Shown piece after piece: positions 37,401 through 55,773 of a DNA stretch of 64,000 bases (positions within the stretch are counted from its first letter, which is position 1; every line of letters begins with the position of its first letter). The position numbers and the translations under genes were made by a program. The stretch lies in NCBI RefSeq assembly GCF_003073045.1, contig NC_037599.1:23378555-23442554 (forward strand), given 5' to 3'. The DNA comes from Pomacea canaliculata. Its lineage: Eukaryota > Mollusca > Gastropoda > Architaenioglossa > Ampullariidae. The notes below the pieces were generated by a model. It was given only the letters and a program-made list of their open reading frames with translations. It did not search any database and was not told the DNA's origin.

Positions 37401-40400
37401 GGGCATCACTGTTTTCCCCTCACCTGCACCCCAATTTTAGAATACCTGGTAGGGATTTTTATTTGTTCCTTGTGCCATGACAGCCCCAATGGGTTCGGCT
37501 TTATTGTCTGATGTCGCTGTACAATGTCTCTCGACCACGTGATTTGTTGCAGTGCCTCTGCAGGCCCCATCACTGAAAGGTGTTAGTCCAAGCTACTGCT
37601 TTGGAAAACAAAACTGCATCTCTTGTGTCATTTATTTCCAGGTAATTGTTTACTCTTCCTAATGCCTATAGTGGCAGGTATTTAATTCTGGGGTGTGAAC
37701 CGCACGTTCTTAATTCGTGGACTAAGGTATCATTTACGCTGATTTTTATTACTTGTTTTTTTCAGGTATGACAACAACTTCGAGAAACATATGGGCGTAG
37801 TAAATTGATCGTTCAGCTATAAAGATAAGCATCTTGCTAAATCTGTTTTGTTTTTTTTTTTGTACAGGAAATTCCACGACCGCTGAGGTTTTCAGAGGTC
37901 GAACGATATGTTCTGACTGCCACTCTGATTCAGACGACACAAAGCCTTTCTAACGACTCCATTGTCGAAAGAGCGAGCAATATTACCGTTACAGCAGGCG
38001 GACAACAAAATGCCATTCTGCTCGATCGCCTTGTCCCTAACGACTTGTACAACATCAGCCTTGTGGCATATACGGCCAAAGGGACGTCACCCACCTCCAC
38101 TCTCACACTCAACGCCACGCAGCATGAAGGTAGCCTCCCTTAGTAAAATGGCGGCTAAAAGCAAAATGGCGAAGACAAACTGACAGCGATTAGTGCTCAG
38201 GCCGCTCGTGTTTCAGTCCCTCTTTTTTTTCAACGACAGCGTCGTTGTTTATTTATTCCTTTATTAAAAATTCGATGTGATGATATTCCTTCGTCTGTCA
38301 GGTTCTATCATGCACAAGTATGTATAAAAGCTTCACGACCAAGTTGTCGCTCTGTTTGTGCCCATCACATTTTCCTCCCGTACCGTCCAGTTTGTCTTCC
38401 CCCATGCCTTCATTACCTGTTTCAGTGGCTTCTTTAATTCTTCGGGCTTGTACAGCGTAGTTTCTTGTTGTTTGGCATGTCTCCCACAGGAATCGCAGAT
38501 GTAGACCTCGAAGTTGGCCAGTCACAAGATGGCGGCAGTTCCAGACAGTACCGCGTCTCCTGGCATGACGAGCAGCAGACTGGAGCCGCGGATAATGTCA
38601 CGTACTTCGTCCACTACTGCTACGTCAACAACGTAGTCAGTGGCCTGTTGTGTAAGGTGAGGCTTCGAATAGAACTCGCTGCAAACAACCGCGAAAGAGA
38701 AATGTTAAGACTTTTGAACATGTCTGATTTGTGAGCTGTACGACAAAGTGTGTGCTGCGACCGGACGAACGTTTGACAAAAGTTTTTACATGACTGTTAT
38801 ATACAATATTTGAATGATTAAAAAGAATCTTTAAATAAGGAGTTTACACAAAACCTTTGGGAGAGATATCTTGCTACAACAATTGAGACAGACTTTGTTC
38901 TACGTTCTTTGTGAAAGATTGTACTATTACGATGTGGTAAAGAGCTCGTCTTCCTACGATTCTTGGGACAGAGAGTGTATTTAGTGTGCTTTTGTTCTTG
39001 CGCTTACATACACACGTACGTGTGTGTGTGTGTGAATATGTGTGTGTATACATGTGTGTGTGTGCACTCGTTGAGATGTGTAGACCAATCTTCTGACACT
39101 AATGGCGTCGACCAGCACAAGCTCTGCACACTGACCATTCCCCGTTACCGTGGTAACAGCACAGACCTACAACCCATCTTCTTCGTGTCTAGGGTACAAA
39201 ACGGACGGTCCAGCGGACTGATCAAGTCCAAGTGGGTGTACAACATGGACGCAGGTAGAACAGGACAGGGGCATTTTACATAGCAAACAAGTGAAATAAT
39301 TATGACCTCTCCATGCAGTAGTATTTGAAGGCCTTGACTTGTATGCAAGATTATCCCATGATGTGTTTACGGTTTCAAAATTCCTTTTCGTTTGTCAATG
39401 AATGAAAGGAAATGACTATATATAACACTGTGCGTTGTTATTAAGCAAAGCATACACGATCAAGCTCAGAGCAATTTTTTCTATGTAAGCAACTCTTAAG
39501 AGATCAAATGCAAGCAAGTGTGACGTTAAAATGTAGTTAAATGCAAAATAATTTGATATGGATCTATATGATCACTATCAAATTATGTAATTTTATGGCG
39601 ACGCTTGTCAGTGTCAAAAAGTTTCAAATGATCATACACAATGCAGCTTTAAAAGATCGTAAACAACGAAATCCCCCCTCTCCCCGAGTTGGTCTTACAC
39701 AATGTTAAAAGCTTTAATTGAGCACACGAGACGTAAGAATGCTTAATCGTAAATCAGGTAAATAAGAACTGATCAACTGTCATAAGTGTCCTGTGTCACG
39801 TGACCAGACCCCGGGCCCGTGGACTGGGTGACAGTGACATCACTTCCTGAAACGTTTAGACTACAGGTGGATTTTGCACCGACCAGGGAAGCGAATTCCG
39901 ACACTCCGGTATATGGCCGTCCGTCCGGGTACATCATCGCATGGACAGAGAACGGTTCTTGTGATACCCGTTGTCAAGCTCTGCGAACTGGTACGTCACG
40001 AGCCACAGAGACGAACGTCACGTGTGAAAGACGTGAGAGCGCGTGCTTCTTTCTGTCTATCGCCACTAACGAACTACATCCCATTGTTCTTATATCAATT
40101 ACACGTTCAGAGCTGTGGAATGTGCTAAAAAAAAAAAAACACCCGACTTTCGTGGTGTTTTTAAAGTTAAGATATTAACGATGAGTCCTCGCTTATTTAA
40201 ATTGACAACTTTGATGCTATTTGTAATAAGTTGTCATGAAGCTGAACGCATTCGGGCACGTTCTGTGTCTCTTTCTCTGATCCTTGACATGACTTAGTTC
40301 CATTTGCAGCACCGCCCAACCAAATGATGAAGCTACCATCATACACGGTAAGACCGTTTACCCTGATGGACCTTTCACCTTCAACTTCCTACTGCGTTGG

Positions 40401-42459
40401 AGTCAAGGCCTTGAAAGGAGAAAATAGCAGCACGTGGACATGTTCTACTAGTTCCACAGGCGGTGGGTTTTTCGAACAATAAATACTCAATAGCATAAAG
40501 AATTTGAAAAAATCTTTTAAGTGCAATGTAATAAGTCAGCAGAGGCTTTGAAGAACATTAAAATGGATTTGTTTGTGTGTGTGCCTGCCATTTCTAGAAT
40601 CCTTGATTGCCATGTCGCATTTTAAGAATTCGTTCTTTCATGATTACGAGGCAAGGATTTTCTCGACTGCACGTTCTATGTGGTGCAACTATTTTATTGC
40701 CTCATTGTGCAGGAGAGCCACACGAGTTCAATAAAGCTGTCGCCATCTCGGCATCATTGGCCTCATTTGTCTTGCTGTGTGGCCTGTAAGTTCTGTTCGC
40801 TTACTTAGAGCATGCTCTATGGAGTGTGAGTATGCGCTGTACAAATTGTGTGTGTGTGAGTGTGTGTGTGTGTTATCACTGAATGGAATAAATTGAGCAT
40901 AAAATTGGATTGACATTGAAGCTGTATTGGTTATCTTTCGTTGACTTATATAAGAAATCTTAAAGTTATCTGCTTATTAATACATTATAACACTGAAAAT
41001 GTTTATAGGCTTGTCATATGCACTTTTTCAATTTTTTTCTTACATCAAAGGGTTTGCATCCTTCATTATTGCAACACTCAGGTCAACATGAAAAAAGCCA
41101 AGCTGAAGTATACTGTGACTGACCTTCCTAGACCTAAGGTCAGTCGACTATTAATATGCGGGTGCGTTGTGTGCGTGCGTGTACGTGTGTGTGTGTTTAT
41201 CGCAAACCACGACTTGCAAATTTTTTTAAAGCGATGATAAATGGATTTCGTTTTCATGTGCAGACCACCTCATATCAGCTACCGGATTTGGCGATGGGTG
41301 AGTCGGTAATCAGTCTAAATCAAAATAAATCAACGAAAAACTAAACAAATAAAAATTACCCCTCTCTCCCACAATTAGGTGGGAGAATGGGTGGATGGCA
41401 AACAATAGCGCAACTCTCGGCAAGTCTTAAAAAAAAACTAGGTTTGTAAAACTGTTTGCAGCAAACACAATATCTAACAGCAAAAATTAGTTATTCTTAA
41501 AGGAGCTCAACACTAAATAATTTCTTTTCTCTTCTGACAGCTTCCTTTACTGTAGCCTCAGCAGAAACGGGTAGGCAGGGTGGACACAGACTTGCCAGCT
41601 GCACCGCTTCTTCAACAGACAGCACCTGTGGGCGTACATGTCGTCCGAGCAGAAATGTCACATCTACGGCGCCGTGGAGAGCAAAGAAACCAGTGAAAGG
41701 GAGGGGGAACGATTCTACTGCAAGATCCACGGCAAAGACAGTGACGTGTGCGAGGAACGGGACGCCACAACAGGTGCAGGGAAAGACGTCACGGAAGCCG
41801 TTAGGGGAATGGATGTGAGCGAGGTCACGAGGGAACATGAACCCCAGGACAGCTTCAGCTACGACGCCAATGACGTGGTAGAAAGTGACGTCTGCGAAGA
41901 ATGCTGTGGTGTCGTGGGACGCTACGTCACAGAAGACGCCTAGCGATGACGGAAGTGACGTTACGGAGGACAAGCCACGTTCATTGGAACAACGTGACAG
42001 ACGACGAGGAAGAAAGTGACATCAGTGACGAAGCCAGTACTGCCGCAGAAAGATACGTCACTAACGCTTCGTGGACCTATCCTTTCATTGCCGCGCTGGC
42101 ATCGGACTCGCAGACAGACTCCTTGAGGCGGTTGCGACCTTTACCGTGTTCAGGGGAAGACAACCTGGCCTTTGGCAACTTTCAAGCAACGGATTCCATC
42201 GGTGGGACTCGAACGTTTAGGCACCGACACTCGAGACCAGAACAGGGATTGTTCTCCAGACAACAAGACAGTGTCTCTGTTGACGGAATGTAACTCATGT
42301 GAATCGACAGCCTTCATGCCGGAAGTTGCTTTTTCGCCTGCAGCCAAGAAACCAAATGTGCCTTTACATATTATCCAGATTTTGCAAGGCCATTTTAACA
42401 GCTCTGACCATTATGTTCACATTTCGGAACTTCAGCGGGAGGAACCTTTAGAAAGTTGA
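34429..42459 (+). CDS. Receptor 3: gp130/Domeless-like class I cytokine receptor
   Basis: Exons: 34429-34731, 35120-35255, 35798-36018, 36237-36535, 36925-37081, 37553-37641, 37868-38129, 38490-38656, about 39116-39254 (start unsure), 39808-39990, 40310-40462, 40713-40785, 41051-41138, 41264-41297 and 41541 to about 42459. The layout matches receptor 2: Ig-like domain, five two-exon FN3 domains, membrane helix (VAISASLASFVLLCGL) and Box1 (TDLPRPK). FN3-1 opens YPPVQPTNL and FN3-2 carries LRPERLAFYQNFGFYRNL. FN3-5 ends SSTWTC in place of WSXWS. The cytoplasmic part differs most. A very short exon (SYQLPDL) precedes a final exon in which the splice-phased frame closes near 41817. Acidic coding-like text runs in other frames to stops at 41943, 42293 and 42459. 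The start lies in an unseen upstream exon. Predicted role: cell-surface JAK/STAT receptor. Confidence 0.82.
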
Positions 42460-42978
42460 TGCTGTCCTACACGATCTCAAAACTTTCACAACTTTTGGAG
42501 TTTCTCCAGCAGTCCTTCACACAAAATGCATTGTTTCTGGGTCTTGTTCGTTGTGTCAGGGAATGAATATCAAGATTTTAAAGTCATTTGCACACCTGTT
42601 CCCTGTCGTTTGTGTGTCCTGAAAACACAAATCCCATCCTGACCAAGATTGTCACTGTTTATTGACTTTTTCCTGTTGTTCAGTGTAAGCTTTTGTACAC
42701 TGTTCAAACAAAAAGCGCTTACAGATAACGATATATATAATATTTCCTATTATGTTTTTCTTTTCTTGTGTATACAATATAGAAAATATACATTTTTTAA
42801 GACTTTTTTTTTTTGCTTTGTATTAACATACAACTACATTTTTAATTTTGATATTTTTTCCTGACTAGTTGGGTATAATGTGTATGAATGAGATTGACCG
42901 CCCATTTACAATTACATATGAACCTTTCTGTGAATAGTTGCTGCTTTTGTTTCCTCCAGTTGAAGCAATGCAACAAAG

Positions 42979-45326
42979 TTACAGATGCACGCATATACAC
43001 AATATAGATAGAAAATATAAACACAAACATGTGCTCAGTCTAAGTGGTTCCTTTCCTTGCTTAAGAGCGAGGGGTCTGTTAAGAAGAGGGACTCCATTTA
43101 CTTTGTCCTTCTGGGCGTGTCTCGATGACAAGTAAGTCTTAAGATAGACTATTGGCAAAAAGGGTGACGAGCGACAGTGCGTATATTGCTACAGCCCAGT
43201 TGAATCCCTTGGGAAAGGAGCATTCCACCACAAGATTCGTCGTTGTGTGAATTATCACCGCAATGTACTGGCTCTGTTAAGGAAAAAAGTTATTAGCTCT
43301 TTATCCCAAAAGCGTTTTATCTCAAGATAAATACAAGTTAATTGAAACATAATGTGCTTGTTACTCATGACCTTATGATTTTCTTTTCACTCAGCCGTTA
43401 TTAAGAGCATGTTTATGGCAAGAGTTTGCCCGATTCATGACACAACGGTTCGGGCAGTTAGGCTCAAACACCAAGGGACACAATCACTGGGTGCTTTATA
43501 CATTGAATCCCATTAAGTCGTAACGTGTATTCCGTCTGTGAGTGTGTGTGCATGCGCGAGCTAACCAGTTGTAGAACGGTCAGATATTTCTTCCACCACA
43601 GGAACGACTGTAGCTTGGATCCGAGAGCAGACAGAGCGTAGTACAGATAGATAAACATGTGCACACCCGTGTTCAAGAGCGGATGAAAGGCTGCTGTAAA
43701 CATAAACACCAATTAGCACTCGCCTGAATGTATGATTCATGAATGCGACAATTTTTTATTGGATTGTAAAGGACCTTTGCTTAATAAGATCTGCTTTAAA
43801 AAAAACAGAGCCCCAACCCCCCAAGAAAAGTGTATTGTGTCTGTTAATTCTAAAGATGAGTACATATACCTATTAATCCTAAACAAATGCATTTACTTAC
43901 ACTGTCCACCGGCCACATAGGCCACTCCAAGCCACCAGTTGATGACCATGGTGGCATGGTGATAAACGTGCAAGAAAGTGATCTGCCCGTTCTTCTTCCG
44001 CAGTATGAAGAACACCTGCGACGAAAAATCCAACTCAGTGAAGAAAACTGAAACCACACACACATAAATTAAAAAAATAATAAAATGCGGAAAAACGTAC
44101 CCTACCGACATTGTAGATTTCTAAAACTTACTCTTTGCCCCTTTTTATCTCATTTCCCCTTGAGTTCTTTATCATCATGCCTGTCTGCCTATTAGTTCTT
44201 TGTTTAGCATCATGTCTGTCTGCCTGTTTGTTCTTGTTATTCTCAACTACCTGTGTTTCTCTAAGCTGTACATGAACATGTCTTCTCGTGTACGTATGTG
44301 TATGTTTCTGTCTGTACGGATGTGTGCATCTGTGTACATACTGTATCAGCAAGCAGCGCATATTTTGATACGTAGTACAGCCAGCACGCCCGGGCCATCT
44401 GTAAGGAACCGCAATGAGCCAAATTATGACAGTTATAATAAACTGACAAAAATTTTGATCGAGGCTAAGGCGTTGACGCCACGATACATCATTGATACTT
44501 TAAATCATTACTCAGTTTTCATTTTACATTTTCTTATGCTTTTGACGGAAAATTATGAAGGGAGGAAATTTGTCCCTACTTTCCATGCCTCTATATTTGT
44601 TCGTCTCCATGTAAGAGAGGGGTGGGATGGGGCGAGATATCACTCCAACTTTGGGTTTTAACAAATGTGTAGAAGTAAAGAGTTTGTGTTTCGTTCTCTA
44701 ATGTAGAGGTTCGTTACGTAAGGAAAGTCATTGTGAGAATATCAGAGCCTTATGACAGAACGGAGCATGTCACGAAAGCATCAGAATGTAACACACAAAG
44801 CATTGTGACAAAAAGTAACATACCCTCAAAGCATCCGGGTGTCGCGAGTAGTCGACTGGCTGGCACGTGAGACTGTAGCGAGCTGACATCGCCGACAAGA
44901 GGAACTGTGAGAGGAACAACATGACACGTACACTGTACAGGATCCAGTCATTAGGAATCATTATCTTATGTAGTTCATAACAGACCGACAGACAGCTGTG
45001 TATCATAATAGGCAGACTGACAGACAGCTGTCACTTGTCTATCATAATAGACTGAGAGACAGCTGTAACTTTATCATAATAGACAGACTGACATACAGCT
45101 GTCAGCTGTTTAGTCATGTCATGATTATAAAGTTGATCTTAGTCTGAATATTACATAATTTCTTGTGATTGCTGTAACCGAGGGAGTCATTTTTCAATGC
45201 TAAAGTGTTGCTTTGTCGTTTAACACTGACAGCAGCACGTGTTGTGAGTGCAGGACTCGGTGTCAACACGTGACAAACACTCAGCTCTGAGGCACAAAGT
45301 CGATAGGAGCACTGCAAACGTACAGT

Positions 45327-45392
<66 letters not shown>

Positions 45393-46095
45393 AGGTACCT
45401 TTAGCATGTCGCCGTCGATAAAACTGTCAAGTCGTATGTTTTCTCGTCCTACCTCCTTAAACATGTAGCCGGACACGACGACCACGCCAGCATTGTAGAC
45501 CACGATGGGAATTTTGAGACACAGAGGTGGCCTGCCTCTTCATGAGACGGGGTCCTACAGCAACAACCACCAGGTACATCGCCACCGTCGTCAGCGGTAT
45601 GCATGGGGTGGACATCAGCGGCCATCTTGCCACCCGGGGATCTGACGTCAACGGAGAGTTCACGTGAAATCCACATTTGTGACCTCCGACCCGGCCGTGT
45701 TTTTATATTTGTGTATATGTTTAGCTGAATATCACCAACATAATTTACTGTTGCCTTTGTGCCTAAATCCTTTCGGCACGTGTCTTGCAACAATATGTTT
45801 GTCGTTCGACCTGTCCCTCTTTTGGAATCACTTTCTCTCTGTAAGTGTGCGCGCGCGTTCGTATAAGTGGGTGCACCACAAATAGACATATATCTGATAT
45901 ACATTTTTTTTCTACGTGTCCCCGTCAAACAGCTAGAATGTTACCACGGTTCTAATAACTGAAAAGTTAAACACGACAATTTAAACATAGTAGTAGAAAA
46001 AAAAAATCATTCCTTCAAAGGGAAAGCACATCCATACCCATCCTATGCACCAAGAACTCATTCCATTCTGTCAGTATCTCCAGACCCCACGCCAT
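42979..46095 (-). CDS. Very-long-chain fatty acid elongase (ELOVL4 / ELOVL2-5 type)
   Basis: Seven exons, read from the right: 46095-46038 ([14 protein letters not shown], context ccacgATGg), 45641-45453 ([13 protein letters not shown]), 44904-44824 ([14 protein letters not shown]), 44398-44342, 44015-43901, 43693-43566, and 43273 downward. The enzyme is a multi-pass ER membrane condensing enzyme of fatty acid elongation. Motifs seen are HVYHH (the HXXHH box), [12 protein letters not shown] and TVLQLSQ. The KXXEXXDT box reads KYALLADT, so the usual Glu is missing. Two one-base breaks are present. One lies in exon 2 (near 45522), before LKIPIVVYN. The other lies near 43149, where the frame closes early at 43139 while the family-like text [15 protein letters not shown] continues in another frame to a stop at 42979. 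Sequence error is likely for both. The gene is tail to tail with receptor 3. Confidence 0.9.
44975..45108. repeat. Four-copy minisatellite in ELOVL intron 2
   Basis: A unit of about 36 bp built on 'tatcataatag', 'cagactgacagacagctgt' recurs about four times with small differences. Located between ELOVL exons 2 and 3. Confidence 0.8.
45328..45392. repeat. CA microsatellite in ELOVL intron 2
   Basis: An almost uninterrupted CA run of about 60 bp, broken by a T and a G. The open frames crossing it are low-complexity artefacts. Confidence 0.9.
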
Positions 46096-47695
46096 CGTGG
46101 AAAAGCAGACAGTGGAATCGTGAGTTTTGATGTTCACTACAAGAAAGATTACCGTCTGATGATGATTATATGATGGAACGATTCACAACCTCAATAAGCA
46201 AAAATGTAGAGAACTAAAATGTGGCTGATTACTTAACTTTAAAATAATGTAGAATTGTTTTTTTTTTTATCATCTTTATATTAGAATGACTTCACACTTT
46301 CTTAAGAACAAAATATCAGAAGTTTTCGGAGAAATAAGGACAGAGCTTAACAGACAAACAGACCCGAATCCCTTATAATGGTGTTTTCTCGCTTTTGAAC
46401 AGAAGAGACAGACATTTACATTGTCTGAAAGTCACTCATCCAGCTAAAAAAAGCCAAAACAAACAAAAAGACCTGGTAACAGCAAGAGGAAGGAAGGAGA
46501 GAAGAGAAATTACAGTTGTTGTACCTACCACCAAGGCTACACCCTCAGCTATCGGTGGTTTTATTCAGGATTGTTGCCTTTCCATTGGGCCAGGACACTT
46601 ATGGAAGGGCGCCCATCAACACAGTAGTATAAGGTGGGAGAAGTATGCAATAAAAATAGTTTGCCTTTATAGTGCGTGCATGTGTCTGCTATATCTTCAT
46701 ACAGAGAGTGAACACATGCAAGCATTTTCCAGCTTCGCGCGTGCACAAACCCACCCACACACACACACGAAATAATAATGCACACACACTCATCTTATTT
46801 CACATACTTCTATTGTGAAGTAATCGTAATCCTGCATTTAGACCAAGAATTTTTAAAAATAAAAATGGGTATTTTCTTTTCACAAATACATACATCTCGG
46901 TGACATACTCATCCAAGAATGAAGTGAGATTATACACGATACAGTATTTAGCATATGACACGTCCAAGCTTGGCCGAATCTTGCGTGTTTGCTGGGTTCC
47001 AGTCAGTATGATCCAACTGAAAGTCGATTTAACCACAGTCTGCCCATAACGGATACATTGGTAACGATGGACTAACATTCCACAACTTGTGTTTGATTAA
47101 CTTCCTGTGAGTTTGGGTCGATGGTAAGTAAATGCAGGGTCCTGGATCGAAGAAGACGCTAAAGCAAAAGCTGCCTTAACGACCAGTTCACATGTATACT
47201 GGTAACATTTGACACTAAACATGATCGAAGAATGAAATTCTTTGGCATTTTTCTTATTTGTAAAATGACCAATTACAATGAACCCTGATAAATAGGAATG
47301 TTAATTATTGAGTCTATATATCAATTGTTTAAAACAGTCAATAGTAGGAGCCAGGTATGTCAGCCACCAAACGTTTTTTGATGTGATTTATGCAGAAAAG
47401 AAACAGTATAAACAGACAAAACAGTATCTTTATGAAGTGTCTGAAGTGTGCGGTATTTGAATGCAATTTCCAGGAATAAAACAAAACTTCTCTCACATAC
47501 ATAAGCAAATAACAATGTTTCCACAGTGTTTAAAGAGTTAATTTATCTTGCATATTCACAAGTATAGTGTGATGGAAGTATAAAATATCACTTTAAAGAT
47601 GATGCGCTTATAGTGTATTTATTTTCTCAGGTCACTGTGCAGAACTCATCAAACAATGGCCTGAAGTCCTCTTTGAGACAGATGGGAACTGTTGA
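46096..47695. other. Stretch between ELOVL and ARMH1, no gene seen
   Basis: The right side of the ELOVL start codon should contain its 5' UTR and promoter, and the left side of 47696 the ARMH1 3' UTR. A minus-strand AATAAA (plus 'tttatt' at 47618-47623) lies 73 bp past the proposed ARMH1 stop and suits a polyadenylation signal. Open frames at 46395-46775 (plus) and 46800-47078 (minus) resemble nothing known to me. Confidence 0.45.
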
Positions 47696-54063
<6,368 letters not shown>

Positions 54064-54531
54064 TCCCTTTGAATGTGTTTTTGGTTGAGTTTCAAAACGA
54101 CCACTAAATCACTGTTCACATCTCATTTTATAAATAATTTCGTCCTTTCTCGTTCGACAAGAATCGCAAGACAGTTGTTGTGATGTTGCTACTCTACTAT
54201 TTCCTTTCCCATACTATGATACAAGATATTTGATTGGACAATACAGGGAAATTGTCCAATAAAACAAGAGCTTAGTTTTGTAAACTTTCTTTTTGAAGTC
54301 AGCAAGATTAAAAAAAAATATTCTGATTTATACAAAAACAGATGCACAGAATAGTCATTGGAGCTTTTCTCATTTTCAGTTCCTTTACCAGTACTTTTTA
54401 AAAATTTCGGCCATTCGTTTAATGTGCCAACGGTCCTGGCGGAAAGGGCAAGGCCACTAGCAGACGGTTTCCTGGCGAGGCAACGTTCCATCACATCGGT
54501 CTAAACACCAGGACTGTCTCGCTAAGCGGTC
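54064..54531. promoter_or_regulatory. Shared divergent promoter interval of ARMH1 and TMEM53
   Basis: Only 468 bp separate the two start codons, so both 5' UTRs and promoters must lie here unless unseen 5' exons exist. The half near TMEM53 is more GC-rich (about 54410-54530). No TATA box stands out on either strand in a fitting position. Confidence 0.6.
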
Positions 54532-55773
54532 ATGTCAGAACCACCACTGAAATATTCCATCTCTTTCCCAGATCGCGATAAGCTAGCTGGCGAAGAGGAT
54601 GAGGGAAATTCTTTTGAAATAATCGGCAAGTGTATTGGTGAAGGTCGAACACCCGTTGTCGTCTTGCTGGGATGGGCAGGATGTAATGACCGACACCTTT
54701 CTAAATACAGTGCTATTTACGAAAAGGAGGGGTAAGTTGCTCGATAGTCATGATACGTTAAAATTTGCTATCAAGATAAAATAAGATATGATTACAAACA
54801 TTGCCCTGTTTCGAAAATGCATGCCACTTTATCAGTTCATGTTTTTTTTTTTGAAAAGGACTTAAGGTACACGTGTATATATAAATATGAAACAGATGTA
54901 ATAACAAACTTAGTCTTGCAGTACTACTTCCACTCCCTTGCAGTCACCATCGATTAATGCTTTCATGCTCTTTCCTACTCTCTCGATTTCTCCCTGGACC
55001 CCTTCTCTCTCTCTCTCTCTCACACACATATCTGTTCAGTTATACTTACTTTCATTTTTACTGTTTGTATCTCCAGGTATATCACCTTAGGATTCATTAT
55101 TCCAGCGCCTGTGCTATTTTTCCAATCATATAAACTCCATGATATAGCAAAAGGTCTAATGGACGTTATAATCAACAACAACATTGCTGATAACCCCATC
55201 ATCTTCCACATCTTCAGCAATGGAGGAAGTATGGTGTACACCAGTTTGTCCGCCTTGCTTAACTCACCAGAATCCCCATACCAAGGCCGCCTGTGTATAC
55301 GTGGAATTATAGTTGACAGTGCCCCCGGTAAATCTCGTGTCTTCAATGCAGTTCGTGCTTTCATGTCTACCCTATCATCAAACTTCATCCTACGATACAT
55401 TCTGGGCCTGTGTCTTCTGATCTATCTCCTGCTGAATCGCTTGGTCAATCTTTTGCTACCCTTGGAAACAGTACTTGGCAAAGGATTCCGTGTGTATGAA
55501 AAGATGTGTCTGGACAAAACTCAATGTCCCCAGCTCTTTCTCTATTCCAAAGCAGACACCGTCATCATGGCTGCTGATGTAGAGGAAGTCATCGCCAGAC
55601 GTAAAGATCAGGGTGTTGATGTCAAGTCCTTGTGCTGGGAGGAATCAGCCCACGTGGCTCACTTTCGTGCAAACCCAGAGTTGTACACTAAAACATGCCT
55701 AGAGTTTGCCGCAGAATGTTTTAAGAACAACAAAAATAGTCCTTCACTCCTTGCTGGCTGGAATAAAATGTGA
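54532..55773 (+). CDS. TMEM53: Transmembrane protein 53 (TMEM53, DUF829 family)
   Basis: Two exons, 54532-54731 and 55077-55773, join within a Gly codon (YEKEG then YITLGF) and give 298 residues, slightly longer than the human protein. The fold is alpha/beta-hydrolase-like. [10 protein letters not shown] near residue 42 and [12 protein letters not shown] near 125 (the nucleophile-elbow position, where DUF829 proteins typically show SNGG) are followed by [11 protein letters not shown] hydrophobic segment [20 protein letters not shown] lies near 195, and [11 protein letters not shown] and ESAHVAHFR near the end fit the remaining catalytic-type positions. TMEM53 is known as a nuclear-envelope protein affecting BMP/SMAD signalling in vertebrates. 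The frame is intact. An AATAAA at 56583-56588 could end the transcript. Confidence 0.93.

Noticed and set aside
41497-41973. 158-codon minus-strand frame at the end of receptor 3
   Set aside because: It is the antisense shadow of the GC-rich final exon and shows no family resemblance.
44975-45108. Regularly spaced repeats suggesting a CRISPR-like array
   Set aside because: Units are adjacent with no unique spacers, the repeats are imperfect, and the context is an intron of an animal gene.
45114-45503. Long minus-strand open frame across the CA repeat
   Set aside because: Most of it is dinucleotide repeat. Only its first part, [17 protein letters not shown], is real, as the end of ELOVL exon 2.
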